Positions 4,577-11,975 of a stretch of 34,533 bases of DNA are shown here, piece by piece. Made by a program: the position numbers and the translations under genes. The notes beneath the pieces were generated by a model. That model had not been told where the DNA came from. It was given only the letters and a program-made list of their open reading frames with translations, and did not search any database. The DNA comes from a virus. How positions within the stretch are numbered: the first letter of the stretch is position 1; the number at the start of each line of letters is the position of its first letter. The stretch covers positions 1 to 34,533 of IMG/VR virus record IMGVR_UViG_3300025127_000121; one strand, 5' to 3'.

Positions 4577-4812
4577 CGTTCCGAGTCGGCTTACTTGCGT
4601 CCTATGAAATAGTATAGGGTTTGCAGTTTTTATCTTCCACCTTGGTAAGAAAGTAATCTATAAGATACTCCTTAGCATCGGGTATATGATTAGGATCACT
4701 TAAGATCTCTACCCGATTGTTGTTCCACTCTTGACATGTCATTGTCCAATGGGCAGGAACATGTTGTGTGAGTAATGAAGATAGCAGTGCAACTTCTAAC
4801 ATAGGATGAACG
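4577..4812 (-). promoter_or_regulatory. Split glutamine-riboswitch-like element A, enclosing a gene
   Basis: The 5' half is CGTTCATCCTATG (4812-4800), the 3' half is CATAGGACGCAAGTAAG followed by CCGACTCGGAACG (4605-4577), on the minus strand. CGTTC/GAACG forms P1 and TCCTATG/CATAGGA a 7-bp P2 that would bury the start codon. The internal GACGCAAGTAAG is very close to the GACGGAAGTAGG core I recall for glutamine riboswitches, and CCG-ACT-CGG could form a short third stem. The enclosed loop is the whole 66-aa gene. It abuts element B with a 3-nt gap. Confidence 0.5.
4602..4802 (-). CDS. 66-aa exported-looking protein inside element A
   Basis: MLEVALLSSLLTQHVPAHW is a short hydrophobic N-terminus that may be a signal peptide; the body has TMTCQEWNNNRVEI, an acidic helix and a second Cys close to the end (KNCKPYTIS). 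The two-Cys layout (one after the leader, one at the C-terminus) is like that of the 57-aa protein next door, so the two may be distant paralogues. ATG 4802 has no Shine-Dalgarno and lies in the predicted P2 helix. A CATAAATA late-promoter variant is 38 nt upstream. Confidence 0.6.
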   Translation of the reverse strand: MLEVALLSSLLTQHVPAHWTMTCQEWNNNRVEILSDPNHIPDAKEYLIDYFLTKVEDKNCKPYTIS

Positions 4813-4817
4813 AGTAA

Positions 4818-4833
4818 TGTAGCAACTGCTACA
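4818..4833 (-). repeat. Compact hairpin before element A
   Basis: TGTAGC-AGTT-GCTACA on the minus strand: a perfect 6-bp stem with a tetraloop, 5 nt before the CGTTC of element A. It would start the mRNA made from the candidate late promoter at 4840-4847 and may stabilise its 5' end. Confidence 0.5.
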
Positions 4834-4839
4834 CACTTA

Positions 4840-4847
4840 TATTTATG
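4840..4847 (-). promoter_or_regulatory. Candidate late promoter CATAAATA
   Basis: One mismatch to TATAAATA on the minus strand. Predicted transcription start near 4834, exactly at the small hairpin, then element A and the 66-aa gene. Confidence 0.4.
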
Positions 4848-4853
4848 TTATGA

Positions 4854-4871
4854 AACCCTTACAAAAGGGTT
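4854..4871 (-). repeat. Hairpin, 7-bp stem with 4-nt loop
   Basis: AACCCTT-TTGT-AAGGGTT on the minus strand. It may end the transcript of the structured RNA region, but no T-run follows it; the T-run lies before it, at 4901-4905. I list it as a hairpin of unknown role. Confidence 0.4.
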
Positions 4872-4900
4872 CGGATTGTTACACTTAATGTAATCTTAAG

Positions 4901-5088
4901 AAAAAGAGGGAGGTCGGATTCCTGTGTACCGACAAATAACGGGCATTACTACAGTAGTAAAAACGTTATTGCCTGAGACCCGATTGGTCGATCGGTTCTG
5001 CATCGCTGCAGCAGCACCACCTGTGTCTCATCACCTTAACTAGCGGTTGCCAGTAAGTTTATTCAGTCACTCCCATGTTGCGTCCAAC
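4901..5088 (-). ncRNA. Candidate structured phage RNA
   Basis: About 190 nt with little coding capacity follow a consensus sigma-70 promoter. Helices on the minus strand: TGAGAC/GTCTCA (5030-5025 with 4979-4974) closing a junction with hairpin CTGCA-GCGA-TGCAG (5011-4998, GNRA loop) and hairpin CCGAT/ATCGG (4995-4980); then a nested pair AATAACG/CGTTATT (4970-4964 with 4941-4935) enclosing TTACTA/TAGTAA (4960-4946); then GTCGG/CCGAC (4933-4913) and a short CTTTTTC run. The first 20 nt overlap the end of the 50-aa gene. Class unknown; manA or wcaG phage motifs or a regulatory RNA are possible. Exact ends are inferred. Confidence 0.45.
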
Positions 5089-5219
5089 TCTTTTATAATA
5101 GCAGGGTCTTCGCATTCTGTCAACCCCTTATGAAAATTAATATGTAATGCCTCGATGAAGACGAGAGACCCTACGATAATTAGATTACATACGGTCAGAG
5201 GATGGGTAAGATATTTCAC
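5067..5219 (-). CDS. 50-aa membrane protein
   Basis: GTG 5219 shares a base with the TAG of the gene before it (TAGTG). MKYLTHPLTVCNLIIVGSLV continues as FIEALHINFHKG, so residues 8-26 are a membrane helix, followed by a soluble, acidic tail ending KELDATWE. There is no separate ribosome site, so translation is probably coupled. A promoter for the downstream RNA is embedded in its second half (5095-5123). No family known to me. Confidence 0.65.
   Translation of the reverse strand: MKYLTHPLTVCNLIIVGSLVFIEALHINFHKGLTECEDPAIIKELDATWE
5095..5123 (-). promoter_or_regulatory. Strong sigma-70 promoter before the structured RNA
   Basis: On the minus strand, TTGACA (5123-5118), a 17-bp spacer and TATTAT (5100-5095). 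It sits in the coding region of the 50-aa gene. The next recognised start codon is almost 300 nt away (4802), so its first product is the structured stretch 5088-4901. Confidence 0.78.
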
Positions 5220-5401
5220 TACTGAGGGTATTCATCTATAAAATCTGGGCATAGTAATTGTTCCACTATTCCTTTTGCTGATTTATTATGGTCAGCAAGT
5301 TTGGTCATCCAGATCCTGTCATCTAAAGGAACCTCAACGTTTGCCTTTATACGATAGCATATATCATATAATCTTTGCCTATAGTCTTTACTGAGTGTCA
5401 A
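5219..5401 (-). CDS. Hypothetical protein, 60 aa
   Basis: I choose the TTG at 5401: it overlaps the previous stop as TTGA and has AGGAGG 7 nt upstream, while the longer ATG frame does not. Start MLTLSKDYRQRLYDICYRIK, then PLDDRIWMTKLADHNKSAKG and an acidic end. Helical, no membrane segment. It belongs to a chain of four small coupled genes behind nrdB, but no function can be read from the sequence. Confidence 0.65.
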   Translation of the reverse strand: MTLSKDYRQRLYDICYRIKANVEVPLDDRIWMTKLADHNKSAKGIVEQLLCPDFIDEYPQ

Positions 5402-5562
5402 AACGATGCCTCCTCTAAACATACGTCACCTATACATTCTGTATAAGTTAACTCTTCTTTAAAATATGAACGATATATTTTATCCCAAATGAGTTCAAAC
5501 TCCTCTTGATTGAGGTTCTTGAACAAACATTTGTCCTCTAGGTAGATATGATAGTTTTTCAT
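5398..5562 (-). CDS. Hypothetical protein, 54 aa
   Basis: ATG 5562 forms an ATGA overlap with the stop of the 49-aa gene, which decides the start. MKNYHIYLEDKCLFKNLNQE is followed by EFELIWDKIYRSYFKEELTY and an acidic end EEASF. Predicted alpha/beta, soluble. It is co-translated with the small genes on both sides. I know no domain for it. Confidence 0.65.
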   Translation of the reverse strand: MKNYHIYLEDKCLFKNLNQEEFELIWDKIYRSYFKEELTYTECIGDVCLEEASF

Positions 5563-5708
5563 TTGTCTTGTTTGGATTGTTTCCTCGCTGCTGTCCATAA
5601 CATGTCTGTTATATCTGGACTATAATCATTACCTTTTTCTACCATATCATTATAAGTTTTGTCCAACCATTCAGAGTTTGAATCCTGCGAAGGAGTCTCC
5701 TTTGACAT
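5559..5708 (-). CDS. Small protein following nrdB, 49 aa
   Basis: ATG 5708 lies inside the end of nrdB in another frame, with GGAGGA 10 nt upstream. MSKETPSQDSNSEWLDKTYN continues to a Lys-rich end, ARKQSKQDK. Hydrophilic, probably partly disordered at both ends. The 38-nt overlap with nrdB and the ATGA junction to the next gene argue that it is real. Function unknown; it could be a helper of the reductase, since it is co-translated with NrdB. Confidence 0.6.
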   Translation of the reverse strand: MSKETPSQDSNSEWLDKTYNDMVEKGNDYSPDITDMLWTAARKQSKQDK

Positions 5709-6834
5709 CTTGTTTGATTCCTCCAATGACATAACTTTCGATCTCCGTTTCTTGAGGTGCGTTTTGTTGTCCCTTAGAATTAAGCCAATGCTCCGTCCAA
5801 GGTAGGGGATTGTTCCTTAGGGGTTGGTCATAGATAGGATCTAAACCAATCGCTTTCATTCTACGATTAGCAATCCATTCGACATAGTTATTTAACAATC
5901 TTGCATTTAGACCTATCATAGATCCTTCTTTAAACAAGTAATCTGCCCATGCTTTCTCTTCATTGACAGTATTTCTAAACATATCTTTTACATAAGACTT
6001 TTCTTCTTCTGCTATCTCTTGCATTTCTGGATCGTCACCCTCTGCCCACTTCTTCAAGATCTGTTGTGTGATAACCAAGTGTTGACTTTCATCTCTAGAG
6101 ATAAGAGATAAGATCTTTGCTGAACCTTCCATAAGTTTGTTCTCGCCAAAAGCAAACGAACACGCAAAGGAAACATAGAAACGAATGCCTTCAAGGATGT
6201 TAACATTAGCGATTGCCCTATAGAGTTTACGTTTTAATTCTCTTCTATCAAGTGTACCTGCAGGATGTCCTTCTCTTGCAAACTTCCATGCATTACCAGA
6301 GTCATACTCATGTGCATCATTTACAAAATCATCATAAGATTTTGTGACAGATTCTGCACGTTGTAGTATATTTGTATCTTTAATAATAGTATCAAATACT
6401 TCTGAAGGATCTGAATATACATTCTTAATAATGTATGTGTATGATCTACTATGAATCATCTCCATAAACTGCCATACATTAATACAACCTTCTAACTCAG
6501 GTAGAGAACAGTATGGTGCAAATGCCATACCAGGTGCACGACCTTGTACAGAGTCAAGCATGATCTGATACTTCAAATTAGAAGTAAAGATGTGCTTCTG
6601 TTCTGGTGTTAGTTGTTGATAGTCACCACGATCTTTTTGTAGTGATACTTCTTCTGGTCTCCAGAAATATCCTAACTGTTGTTGTGTTAGTTTATCAAAT
6701 ACTGGATACTTATATGAATCATATCTTTGTACCCCTAGAGGTTTACCAAAGAACATGGGTTGTTTCTTAGTATCGACTTCTTCTGTATTGAAGACGGTCA
6801 TAGATTCTACAGGTTTAGATTGTGCAGGACTCAC
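5671..6834 (-). CDS. nrdB: Ribonucleotide reductase, small subunit (class Ia)
   Basis: The R2 subunit builds the di-iron tyrosyl radical used by NrdA to reduce NDPs to dNDPs. All ligands are visible: D94 (MLDSVQGR), E125 and H128 with radical Y132 in EMIHSRSYTY, E215 (NILEGIRF), and E249/H252 in SRDESQH. 387 aa, close to E. coli NrdB. The start is GTG 6834 with GGAGG 6 nt upstream, overlapping nrdA by 20 nt; a later ATG at 6801 lacks a ribosome site. With NrdA and TalC it supplies nucleotides for phage DNA synthesis. Confidence 0.97.
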   Translation of the reverse strand: MSPAQSKPVESMTVFNTEEVDTKKQPMFFGKPLGVQRYDSYKYPVFDKLTQQQLGYFWRPEEVSLQKDRGDYQQLTPEQKHIFTSNLKYQIMLDSVQGRAPGMAFAPYCSLPELEGCINVWQFMEMIHSRSYTYIIKNVYSDPSEVFDTIIKDTNILQRAESVTKSYDDFVNDAHEYDSGNAWKFAREGHPAGTLDRRELKRKLYRAIANVNILEGIRFYVSFACSFAFGENKLMEGSAKILSLISRDESQHLVITQQILKKWAEGDDPEMQEIAEEEKSYVKDMFRNTVNEEKAWADYLFKEGSMIGLNARLLNNYVEWIANRRMKAIGLDPIYDQPLRNNPLPWTEHWLNSKGQQNAPQETEIESYVIGGIKQDVKGDSFAGFKL

Positions 6835-9121
6835 AGTTTTCTTCCTCCAAGGTTAGTATGTCGTTTATTAAATTTTCTGTTGGTACAGGTGGTGCTAAAT
6901 CATCATCACCATCTTTTTTAGCATCATATGTGTTCTGATAGTATGAAGTTTTCCATCCATACTTGTATGTGTTCAACCAATCCATTGCCATTTGTTGCAT
7001 AGGAACTTCATTGTTAGCGTAGTTCTCTGGATTATAAGACCAGTTACCACTTATCGCTTGATCAAAAAACTTCTGCATTATAGCAGTGACTTTAATATAT
7101 CCATCATTATTATGCATATCCCACAATAAAGTATAGTTATTCTTTAGTGTAGAATACGATGGAACAATCTGCTTAAGAGGTCCTTTCTTTGATTTCTTAA
7201 TGGACAGGTAGTCTCTAGGTGGCTCGATTCCATTGGTTGCATTTGACACAATGGAACTGCTCTCCGAAGGCATCTGTGCGGACAACGTGCTGTGCCTGAG
7301 TCCGTACTCAAGAATTCGTCCTCGTAAAAACTCCCAATCACATGAAAGGTCATTCGGTATGATTTCATCTACATCGCTCTTATATGTATCAATCGGAAGA
7401 ATTCCATCAGCATATTTTGTCTTACCGAAATAACCGCATGGTCCTTTCTCCATAGCAAGTTGATTAGATGCAGATAACAATGCAAATTGAAATCTCTCTG
7501 TCAACTTATGAACTAGATCAAATGCTTTTTGAGAATCATACTTAGCACCATTCTTTGCAAGATAATGTGCTAAACCAATGTATCCTATACCAAGTGATCT
7601 TCTGTTCTTTGTAGACTGCTCTGCTGCTGTCACAGGATAAGATTGATAGTCAATCAATGCATCTAATCCTCTGACCGCTAATTCACATAAGTCATCTAGT
7701 TCATCTAACTTTGTTAACTTACCTACATTGATAGCAGATAGAATACACAAAGCAATCTCACCACTACCATCAATGTGTTGTAATGGTGTAGTGGGTAAAG
7801 TAATTTCCTGACATAGGTTAGACATGCTCACCTTATCTTTGAATGAACTGTGACTATTACAATGGTCAATGTTCATAATGTATAGACGACCTGTCTCTGC
7901 TCTCTCTTTTAATAGATCTAAGACAAGTTCTTGTGCTCTAACAACTTTCTTTGGAATAGAATCATCATTCTCATACTTGACATATAGTTCATCAAATGCA
8001 TCAGTACCAAAAGCATCATATAAATCTGGAACATTATGTGGTGAGAATAAAGTTATAGTACTATCCTCAATAAATCTCTGGTAAAAGAGACCACTGATCT
8101 GTACACTATAGTCTAGTTTTCTTACACGATTATCTTCTGTACCTTTGTTGTTCTTGAGAACAATTATGTCTTCGATTTCTTGGTGCCAGATCGGAAAGTG
8201 GACAGTCGCTGATCCCCCTCTAATGCCATTTTGAGTACAACATCTGACAGTTGCCTCAAACTTCTTGAGGAACGGTACAACACCTGTGTGCTGTACTTCG
8301 CCACCCCTGATTTTACTGTTGATGCCACGGATGCGACCTGCGTTGATGCCGATACCCGCCCTCTGTGCAACGTATTTACCAATAGCCATGTCAGAACTAA
8401 AGATGCTATCGAGGGTGTCATCAACATCAACAAGAACACAGCTTGCAAATTGTCTAAGTGGAGTTCTAACCCCTCCCATGATAGGTGTGGGAATGTTGAT
8501 TTTGTGTTTGCTGATTGCGTCGTAGTATTTTTTGACATATTTTAATCTGTAAAACTTATCATCGTCTTGGAAAAGGGTTGCAGCGATCATCATATACATG
8601 AACTGAGGAGTCTCGAATACTTCTCCTGTGCTACGATCCTGCACTAGGTATTTATCCACAACCTGTCTTATACCTGCATAGGTAAACAGGTAGTCTCTGT
8701 CGTGATCAATGTACTTACCTAGTTCGGTTATTTCATCATTAGTATATTTCTTAAGAATATCTCCATCATATAAGTTTCTATCTATACATGATTGTATATG
8801 CTCTACAAACTCTGTAGGATGATCTGGGTGACCTCCATACACTTGTTTCCTTAAACTAAAGAGAAGTAATCTAGCAGCAACATACTGATAGTTTGGTGCT
8901 TCTAAACTAATAAGATCATTAGCAGACCTTACTAATATCTCTTGTATATCTGAGGTTTTAATTCCATCAAAGAATTGTAGTCCACTACTAATCTCTACTT
9001 GAGATTCAGAGACACCTGCAAGACCTCTACAGGCATGTTCAACAATATGATGAACTCTATTTAAGTCAAGAGGTGCTTTAGAACCATCTCTCTTGATTAC
9101 GTTTATCTCCTTAGGAGTCAT
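6815..9121 (-). CDS. nrdA: Ribonucleotide reductase, large subunit (class Ia)
   Basis: 768 aa from ATG 9121 (MTPKEINVIKRDG), which overlaps the primase stop as ATGA; an in-frame TTG four codons earlier is less likely. An N-terminal ATP-cone (VIKRDGS...) is present, so allosteric control of overall activity may be kept. Active-site residues: C228 (FASCVLVD), N435/C437/E439 (SNLCQEI), C459 (IALCILSA), and a YY pair near the C-terminus for radical transfer. The terminal CESC cysteines take electrons from thioredoxin or glutaredoxin. It works in the cytoplasm with NrdB, encoded directly after it. Confidence 0.97.
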   Translation of the reverse strand: MTPKEINVIKRDGSKAPLDLNRVHHIVEHACRGLAGVSESQVEISSGLQFFDGIKTSDIQEILVRSANDLISLEAPNYQYVAARLLLFSLRKQVYGGHPDHPTEFVEHIQSCIDRNLYDGDILKKYTNDEITELGKYIDHDRDYLFTYAGIRQVVDKYLVQDRSTGEVFETPQFMYMMIAATLFQDDDKFYRLKYVKKYYDAISKHKINIPTPIMGGVRTPLRQFASCVLVDVDDTLDSIFSSDMAIGKYVAQRAGIGINAGRIRGINSKIRGGEVQHTGVVPFLKKFEATVRCCTQNGIRGGSATVHFPIWHQEIEDIIVLKNNKGTEDNRVRKLDYSVQISGLFYQRFIEDSTITLFSPHNVPDLYDAFGTDAFDELYVKYENDDSIPKKVVRAQELVLDLLKERAETGRLYIMNIDHCNSHSSFKDKVSMSNLCQEITLPTTPLQHIDGSGEIALCILSAINVGKLTKLDELDDLCELAVRGLDALIDYQSYPVTAAEQSTKNRRSLGIGYIGLAHYLAKNGAKYDSQKAFDLVHKLTERFQFALLSASNQLAMEKGPCGYFGKTKYADGILPIDTYKSDVDEIIPNDLSCDWEFLRGRILEYGLRHSTLSAQMPSESSSIVSNATNGIEPPRDYLSIKKSKKGPLKQIVPSYSTLKNNYTLLWDMHNNDGYIKVTAIMQKFFDQAISGNWSYNPENYANNEVPMQQMAMDWLNTYKYGWKTSYYQNTYDAKKDGDDDLAPPVPTENLINDILTLEEENCESCTI

Positions 9122-10116
9122 ACTTTTTTCCAACTATTGAGTTTAAGTTTTGCTTCTATACCCTGATAGACATTTGATTCTACCAGACTTTTTACATCCT
9201 GTCCAGCTAGTGACATATCATTTATGTCCTTTTGCTGAATATTACTTGGCCATATTACTACTTTATCTCCTCTATCAATGGCTTTGGAGATTCGGTTGAC
9301 GATTTCTCTATTACGAGGTTCGTTATCAAAAACCCAAATATAATCGCTCCAGCCAAACGACCCGCAATCAATATCACTGCCAGCCATCGCAACCGAATTA
9401 TCCAAGAAGAGCGAGTCGAAAGGTCCTTCGACAATGTAGACAGTGTTTTTTTCATTTAATCTATTGAGTCCATATATTTTAGGTTCGTTTTCATCCAACA
9501 TTACTGTGACATATCTGAGTCTGTCTCTTGGATCGAGACTTCTGCCTTGGAAACCAAACCATCTATCTTTTCCTTCAGTTCTCTTAATGAACGGTATGAT
9601 GATTCTGCATTGATCACCATAGACTTCTGTGCTCGATGGTTTCTGTTGCTTAACCCAATTATAGAATCCTTCTGTGAAGAAGAGTTCTTTGTGATATTTT
9701 TGAGGAATTCGTCTGGCATTTATATATTTTACTGCAGGGTGCTCTCTATTTAGATCAGCAATACTTTTGAGATCCCCATGTTTTTCAAACACAGGTTTCT
9801 TAAATTTTGGTTTAGGAACATAAGACCCTTTACCTGTAGTGCCACTCTTATATCTCTCCATGATATACTCATCATGAAGATCAGGAGCTTGATCCTTCAG
9901 AAAATTAGGCAGAGTTCTACCTACACCACAGTTGTGGCATTTGTATACCATGTCTTGCTTAAGCCTAAAAAAATACCCTCGTGCCTTGTTCTTATGTTTC
10001 TGTGAATCACCACAGTAAGGGCATCGAAAGTTGTATAGGTCTGCTTTCTTCCTTGTAAACTTGTCTAGTCTACCAGAAAGTAAAGTGACATAGTGTGCAT
10101 CAACGAACTCGTTCAA
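9118..10116 (-). CDS. 61: DNA primase, T4 gp61-like
   Basis: This primase makes RNA primers for the lagging strand with the gp41 helicase. Residues 33-66 hold a zinc ribbon with two CxxC pairs (CPYCGDS and CHNCGVG); a Toprim-like core follows, with VYIVEGPFDS (catalytic Glu), an AMAGSDI strand and VFDNEPRN. 332 aa, comparable with T4 gp61 (342). The first codon appears to be TTG 10116, overlapping the upstream gene by 17 nt, with no clear ribosome site, so coupling is probable. It is followed by nrdA with an ATGA overlap, tying primase and dNTP synthesis in one operon. Confidence 0.93.
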   Translation of the reverse strand: MNEFVDAHYVTLLSGRLDKFTRKKADLYNFRCPYCGDSQKHKNKARGYFFRLKQDMVYKCHNCGVGRTLPNFLKDQAPDLHDEYIMERYKSGTTGKGSYVPKPKFKKPVFEKHGDLKSIADLNREHPAVKYINARRIPQKYHKELFFTEGFYNWVKQQKPSSTEVYGDQCRIIIPFIKRTEGKDRWFGFQGRSLDPRDRLRYVTVMLDENEPKIYGLNRLNEKNTVYIVEGPFDSLFLDNSVAMAGSDIDCGSFGWSDYIWVFDNEPRNREIVNRISKAIDRGDKVVIWPSNIQQKDINDMSLAGQDVKSLVESNVYQGIEAKLKLNSWKKV

Positions 10117-10501
10117 TATCTTGGACTACTAACCCACTTATTGTACTAACTTCTTTGTCATTTGTCAAGTTTCTCATAATTTGTAGTCCTGGTACGGATA
10201 ATATGAATGATATTACTACCAATCCACCTGCTATAGACCACATCTTTTTCTCTATTGTTCTTAATCTCTCATCTACCTTTCTTATATCCCTCTCACACCC
10301 TTTCTTTATTGCTGCTGTCTCTCTATTAATATCTGCAGATAGTCTATCTATCTTCTCAAACAATATTTCATCTACCTTATCCTGTTTATCTAATTTCTCA
10401 TTGTGTACAGCAAGAAGTTGACCCATCTTAACAGAGTTTTCCTGTAGGGACTCTACGACTCGTTCGAGTCTTTCTATTATAGCTGAGTTTATGTCAGACA
10501 T
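10100..10501 (-). CDS. Coiled-coil membrane protein, 133 aa
   Basis: Residues 5-87 are a long charged heptad-like helix (RLERVVESLQENSVKMGQLL...), followed by one membrane segment at about 88-106 (MWSIAGGLVVISFILSVPGL) and a short polar tail. This is the layout of a tail-anchored coiled-coil protein. ATG 10501 overlaps the previous stop (TAATG), and it is just upstream of the primase. It might organise a membrane-associated structure or serve in lysis, but no family is evident. Confidence 0.75.
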   Translation of the reverse strand: MSDINSAIIERLERVVESLQENSVKMGQLLAVHNEKLDKQDKVDEILFEKIDRLSADINRETAAIKKGCERDIRKVDERLRTIEKKMWSIAGGLVVISFILSVPGLQIMRNLTNDKEVSTISGLVVQDIERVR

Positions 10502-11040
10502 TACCTTGTCTCGTCTTGTTCTGCTCCAGAGCGTACCTGTTTCTTAAGATTCTGTGTTTTTAATTGTAATTGTTTTTGTAATTGTTGTTTCTTTAGCATT
10601 ATTTTTTTCTTTTCGATAGCAATTTTTGACTGTGCCATCTGTTGTTTCATCTGATCTTCTGAACTTTCGTATTGTATATTCTTCATAGCTTTCATTCTTC
10701 TATCCATGAAATACTTTGCAGCATTTGCAGGTAGAATTCTTTCTATCTCGATACCAGACCTAAGATTTGGCATGATACTCATGCGTAGTTTCATCTTAAG
10801 TTCAGCAGGTGAGTTAGCAAACAATATTGTTTCTCCAACATTAGGTATCTTTACCTTGTATTGGAATAATCTACTCTTCATTTCCATGTTTTCCTTCAAT
10901 TTGTTACCAGGTGCCACTAATTTCTTAGCGTCTTTCTTCTTAACCTTACCACGAAAACGTTGTACAGGATCATAACCTGCTGTAGGACCTGTTGCAGCAT
11001 CTGCACCAGTATATCCAGTTGTTTGCATCTCTTCGTTCAT
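10501..11040 (-). CDS. Hypothetical protein with Lys/Gln-rich coiled coil, 179 aa
   Basis: The N-terminal 30 residues are Gly/Thr-rich and probably disordered. A middle region with VKIPNVGETILFANSPAELK looks like a small folded beta domain, and residues 125-170 form a strongly basic, Gln-rich helix (KKKIMLKKQQLQKQLQLK). ATG 11040 overlaps the previous stop (ATGA). It is likely a virion or assembly protein given the neighbouring genes, but the link is by context only. Confidence 0.75.
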   Translation of the reverse strand: MNEEMQTTGYTGADAATGPTAGYDPVQRFRGKVKKKDAKKLVAPGNKLKENMEMKSRLFQYKVKIPNVGETILFANSPAELKMKLRMSIMPNLRSGIEIERILPANAAKYFMDRRMKAMKNIQYESSEDQMKQQMAQSKIAIEKKKIMLKKQQLQKQLQLKTQNLKKQVRSGAEQDETR

Positions 11041-11399
11041 AGGTTATCTATCTCCTTTTGAATATCATTATCAATATCGAGGTCGGGAAGCATCCCTAAA
11101 GGATATTTATTCAAATAGATTAATATAGTTTTGAGTATAGACCAATACTCCCTTTCTAATCGGAAGAATAGAAGGGGAGTAGCTGCCTCGCCAAATACAT
11201 TATAAAGAATTATAAGATGATTTATAATAAGGTGAGTTCTTAATGCACCACCTCTGACATAACGTTTCAAAAGTCGTTTCAAGTATTTGAAACGTTTCAT
11301 GTCTTCATCAAAGTCCTCTCTTGTCACACAATGAGGATTCTCATAATGTTTAATGGCGAACAGAATGTAGGTCTCCTCATTCAGTTCGTCAAAAATCAT
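11037..11399 (-). CDS. T4-like conserved protein (DUF7207-like), 120 aa
   Basis: MIFDELNEETYILFAIKHYE, NPHCVTREDF and the hydrophobic THLIINHLIILYNVFGEAA block resemble a short, helical protein widespread in T4-like phages, which I recall as DUF7207. Ends LDIDNDIQKEIDNL. It is coupled by ATGA to the 179-aa gene and begins 3 nt after the stop of the probable virion gene. Role unknown; conservation across T4-like phages suggests a morphogenesis function. Confidence 0.7.
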   Translation of the reverse strand: MIFDELNEETYILFAIKHYENPHCVTREDFDEDMKRFKYLKRLLKRYVRGGALRTHLIINHLIILYNVFGEAATPLLFFRLEREYWSILKTILIYLNKYPLGMLPDLDIDNDIQKEIDNL

Positions 11400-11402
11400 T
11401 TA

Positions 11403-11975
11403 TTAAGTTGTTGTAATTGTCTTGGTTGAACCAGATCCACCTGCACCAATAGTATCGCCTAATACGAATACCTTATCAGATGCTGTTGAAGTACCTGCGT
11501 CAACAATAGTTCCAGAGATTGTCTGAGCACCAATAGTATGTACCTTACTTGCAGCAGCACATGTGAATGTAAATTCAACACGGTTTGTACCTGTCTGTGC
11601 AGCAGCAGTAGCAGTAATAGATGCACTATCTGTAGTATTAGTAACTACAAGAGTAGCACCGTTAGTCACATCAACTAATTCGTTGTATATAACGACAACA
11701 GTTCCAGTTGCAGCAGCTGCATATGTAGTCTCCTCAAAGAATACAGCAGTGATGTCTGCATTACCAAGAGTGTTTGTACCAGATCCACCTGCACCTACAA
11801 GTCCATCTATGGAACATAGTATCTCATCCCAATACTTTGTCTTTGTAGCATTTTTGTAGTGTCTCAATACCCATCCATCTGCAGTTGCAAAGATGTTTTG
11901 AGGATCTACGCCAGTACCACGCACAGCCCACTTAGGCTTTGATTCATCAGCATCGGTTTTACCCCAAAGTGCCAT
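11403..11975 (-). CDS. Probable virion structural protein, 190 aa
   Basis: The N-terminus (MALWGKTDADESKPKWAVRG) is of the type common in cyanophage structural proteins, and GWVLRHYKNATKTKYWDEIL follows. From residue 60 on the protein is Gly/Ala/Thr/Val-rich with repeated beta strands (GTNTLGNADITAVFF, TNTTDSASITATAA), and GAGGSG occurs twice. This suggests an Ig-like or beta-solenoid surface element on the capsid or tail. A TATAAATA late promoter 35 nt upstream and GGGAG before the ATG fit high late expression. Confidence 0.75.
   Translation of the reverse strand: MALWGKTDADESKPKWAVRGTGVDPQNIFATADGWVLRHYKNATKTKYWDEILCSIDGLVGAGGSGTNTLGNADITAVFFEETTYAAAATGTVVVIYNELVDVTNGATLVVTNTTDSASITATAAAQTGTNRVEFTFTCAAASKVHTIGAQTISGTIVDAGTSTASDKVFVLGDTIGAGGSGSTKTITTT

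Noticed and set aside
4854-4871. Hairpin as rho-independent terminator of the structured RNA
   Set aside because: No T-run follows on the minus strand; the only T-run lies upstream of it at 4901-4905. Kept only as a hairpin.
4901-5088. A tRNA gene in the hairpin-rich stretch
   Set aside because: No acceptor stem, anticodon arm or TTCRA loop in the right spacing on either strand. I saw no tRNA anywhere in the window.
5060-5090. GGACGCAA and GACTGAA near the end of the 50-aa gene, as a third split riboswitch element
   Set aside because: There is no CGTTCATC partner at the start of that gene and no GGAACG after it; the match is explained by the coding sequence.
8164-8545. Open frames of 70-125 codons on both strands inside nrdA
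   Set aside because: They are shadow frames of a well-conserved enzyme, without ribosome sites.
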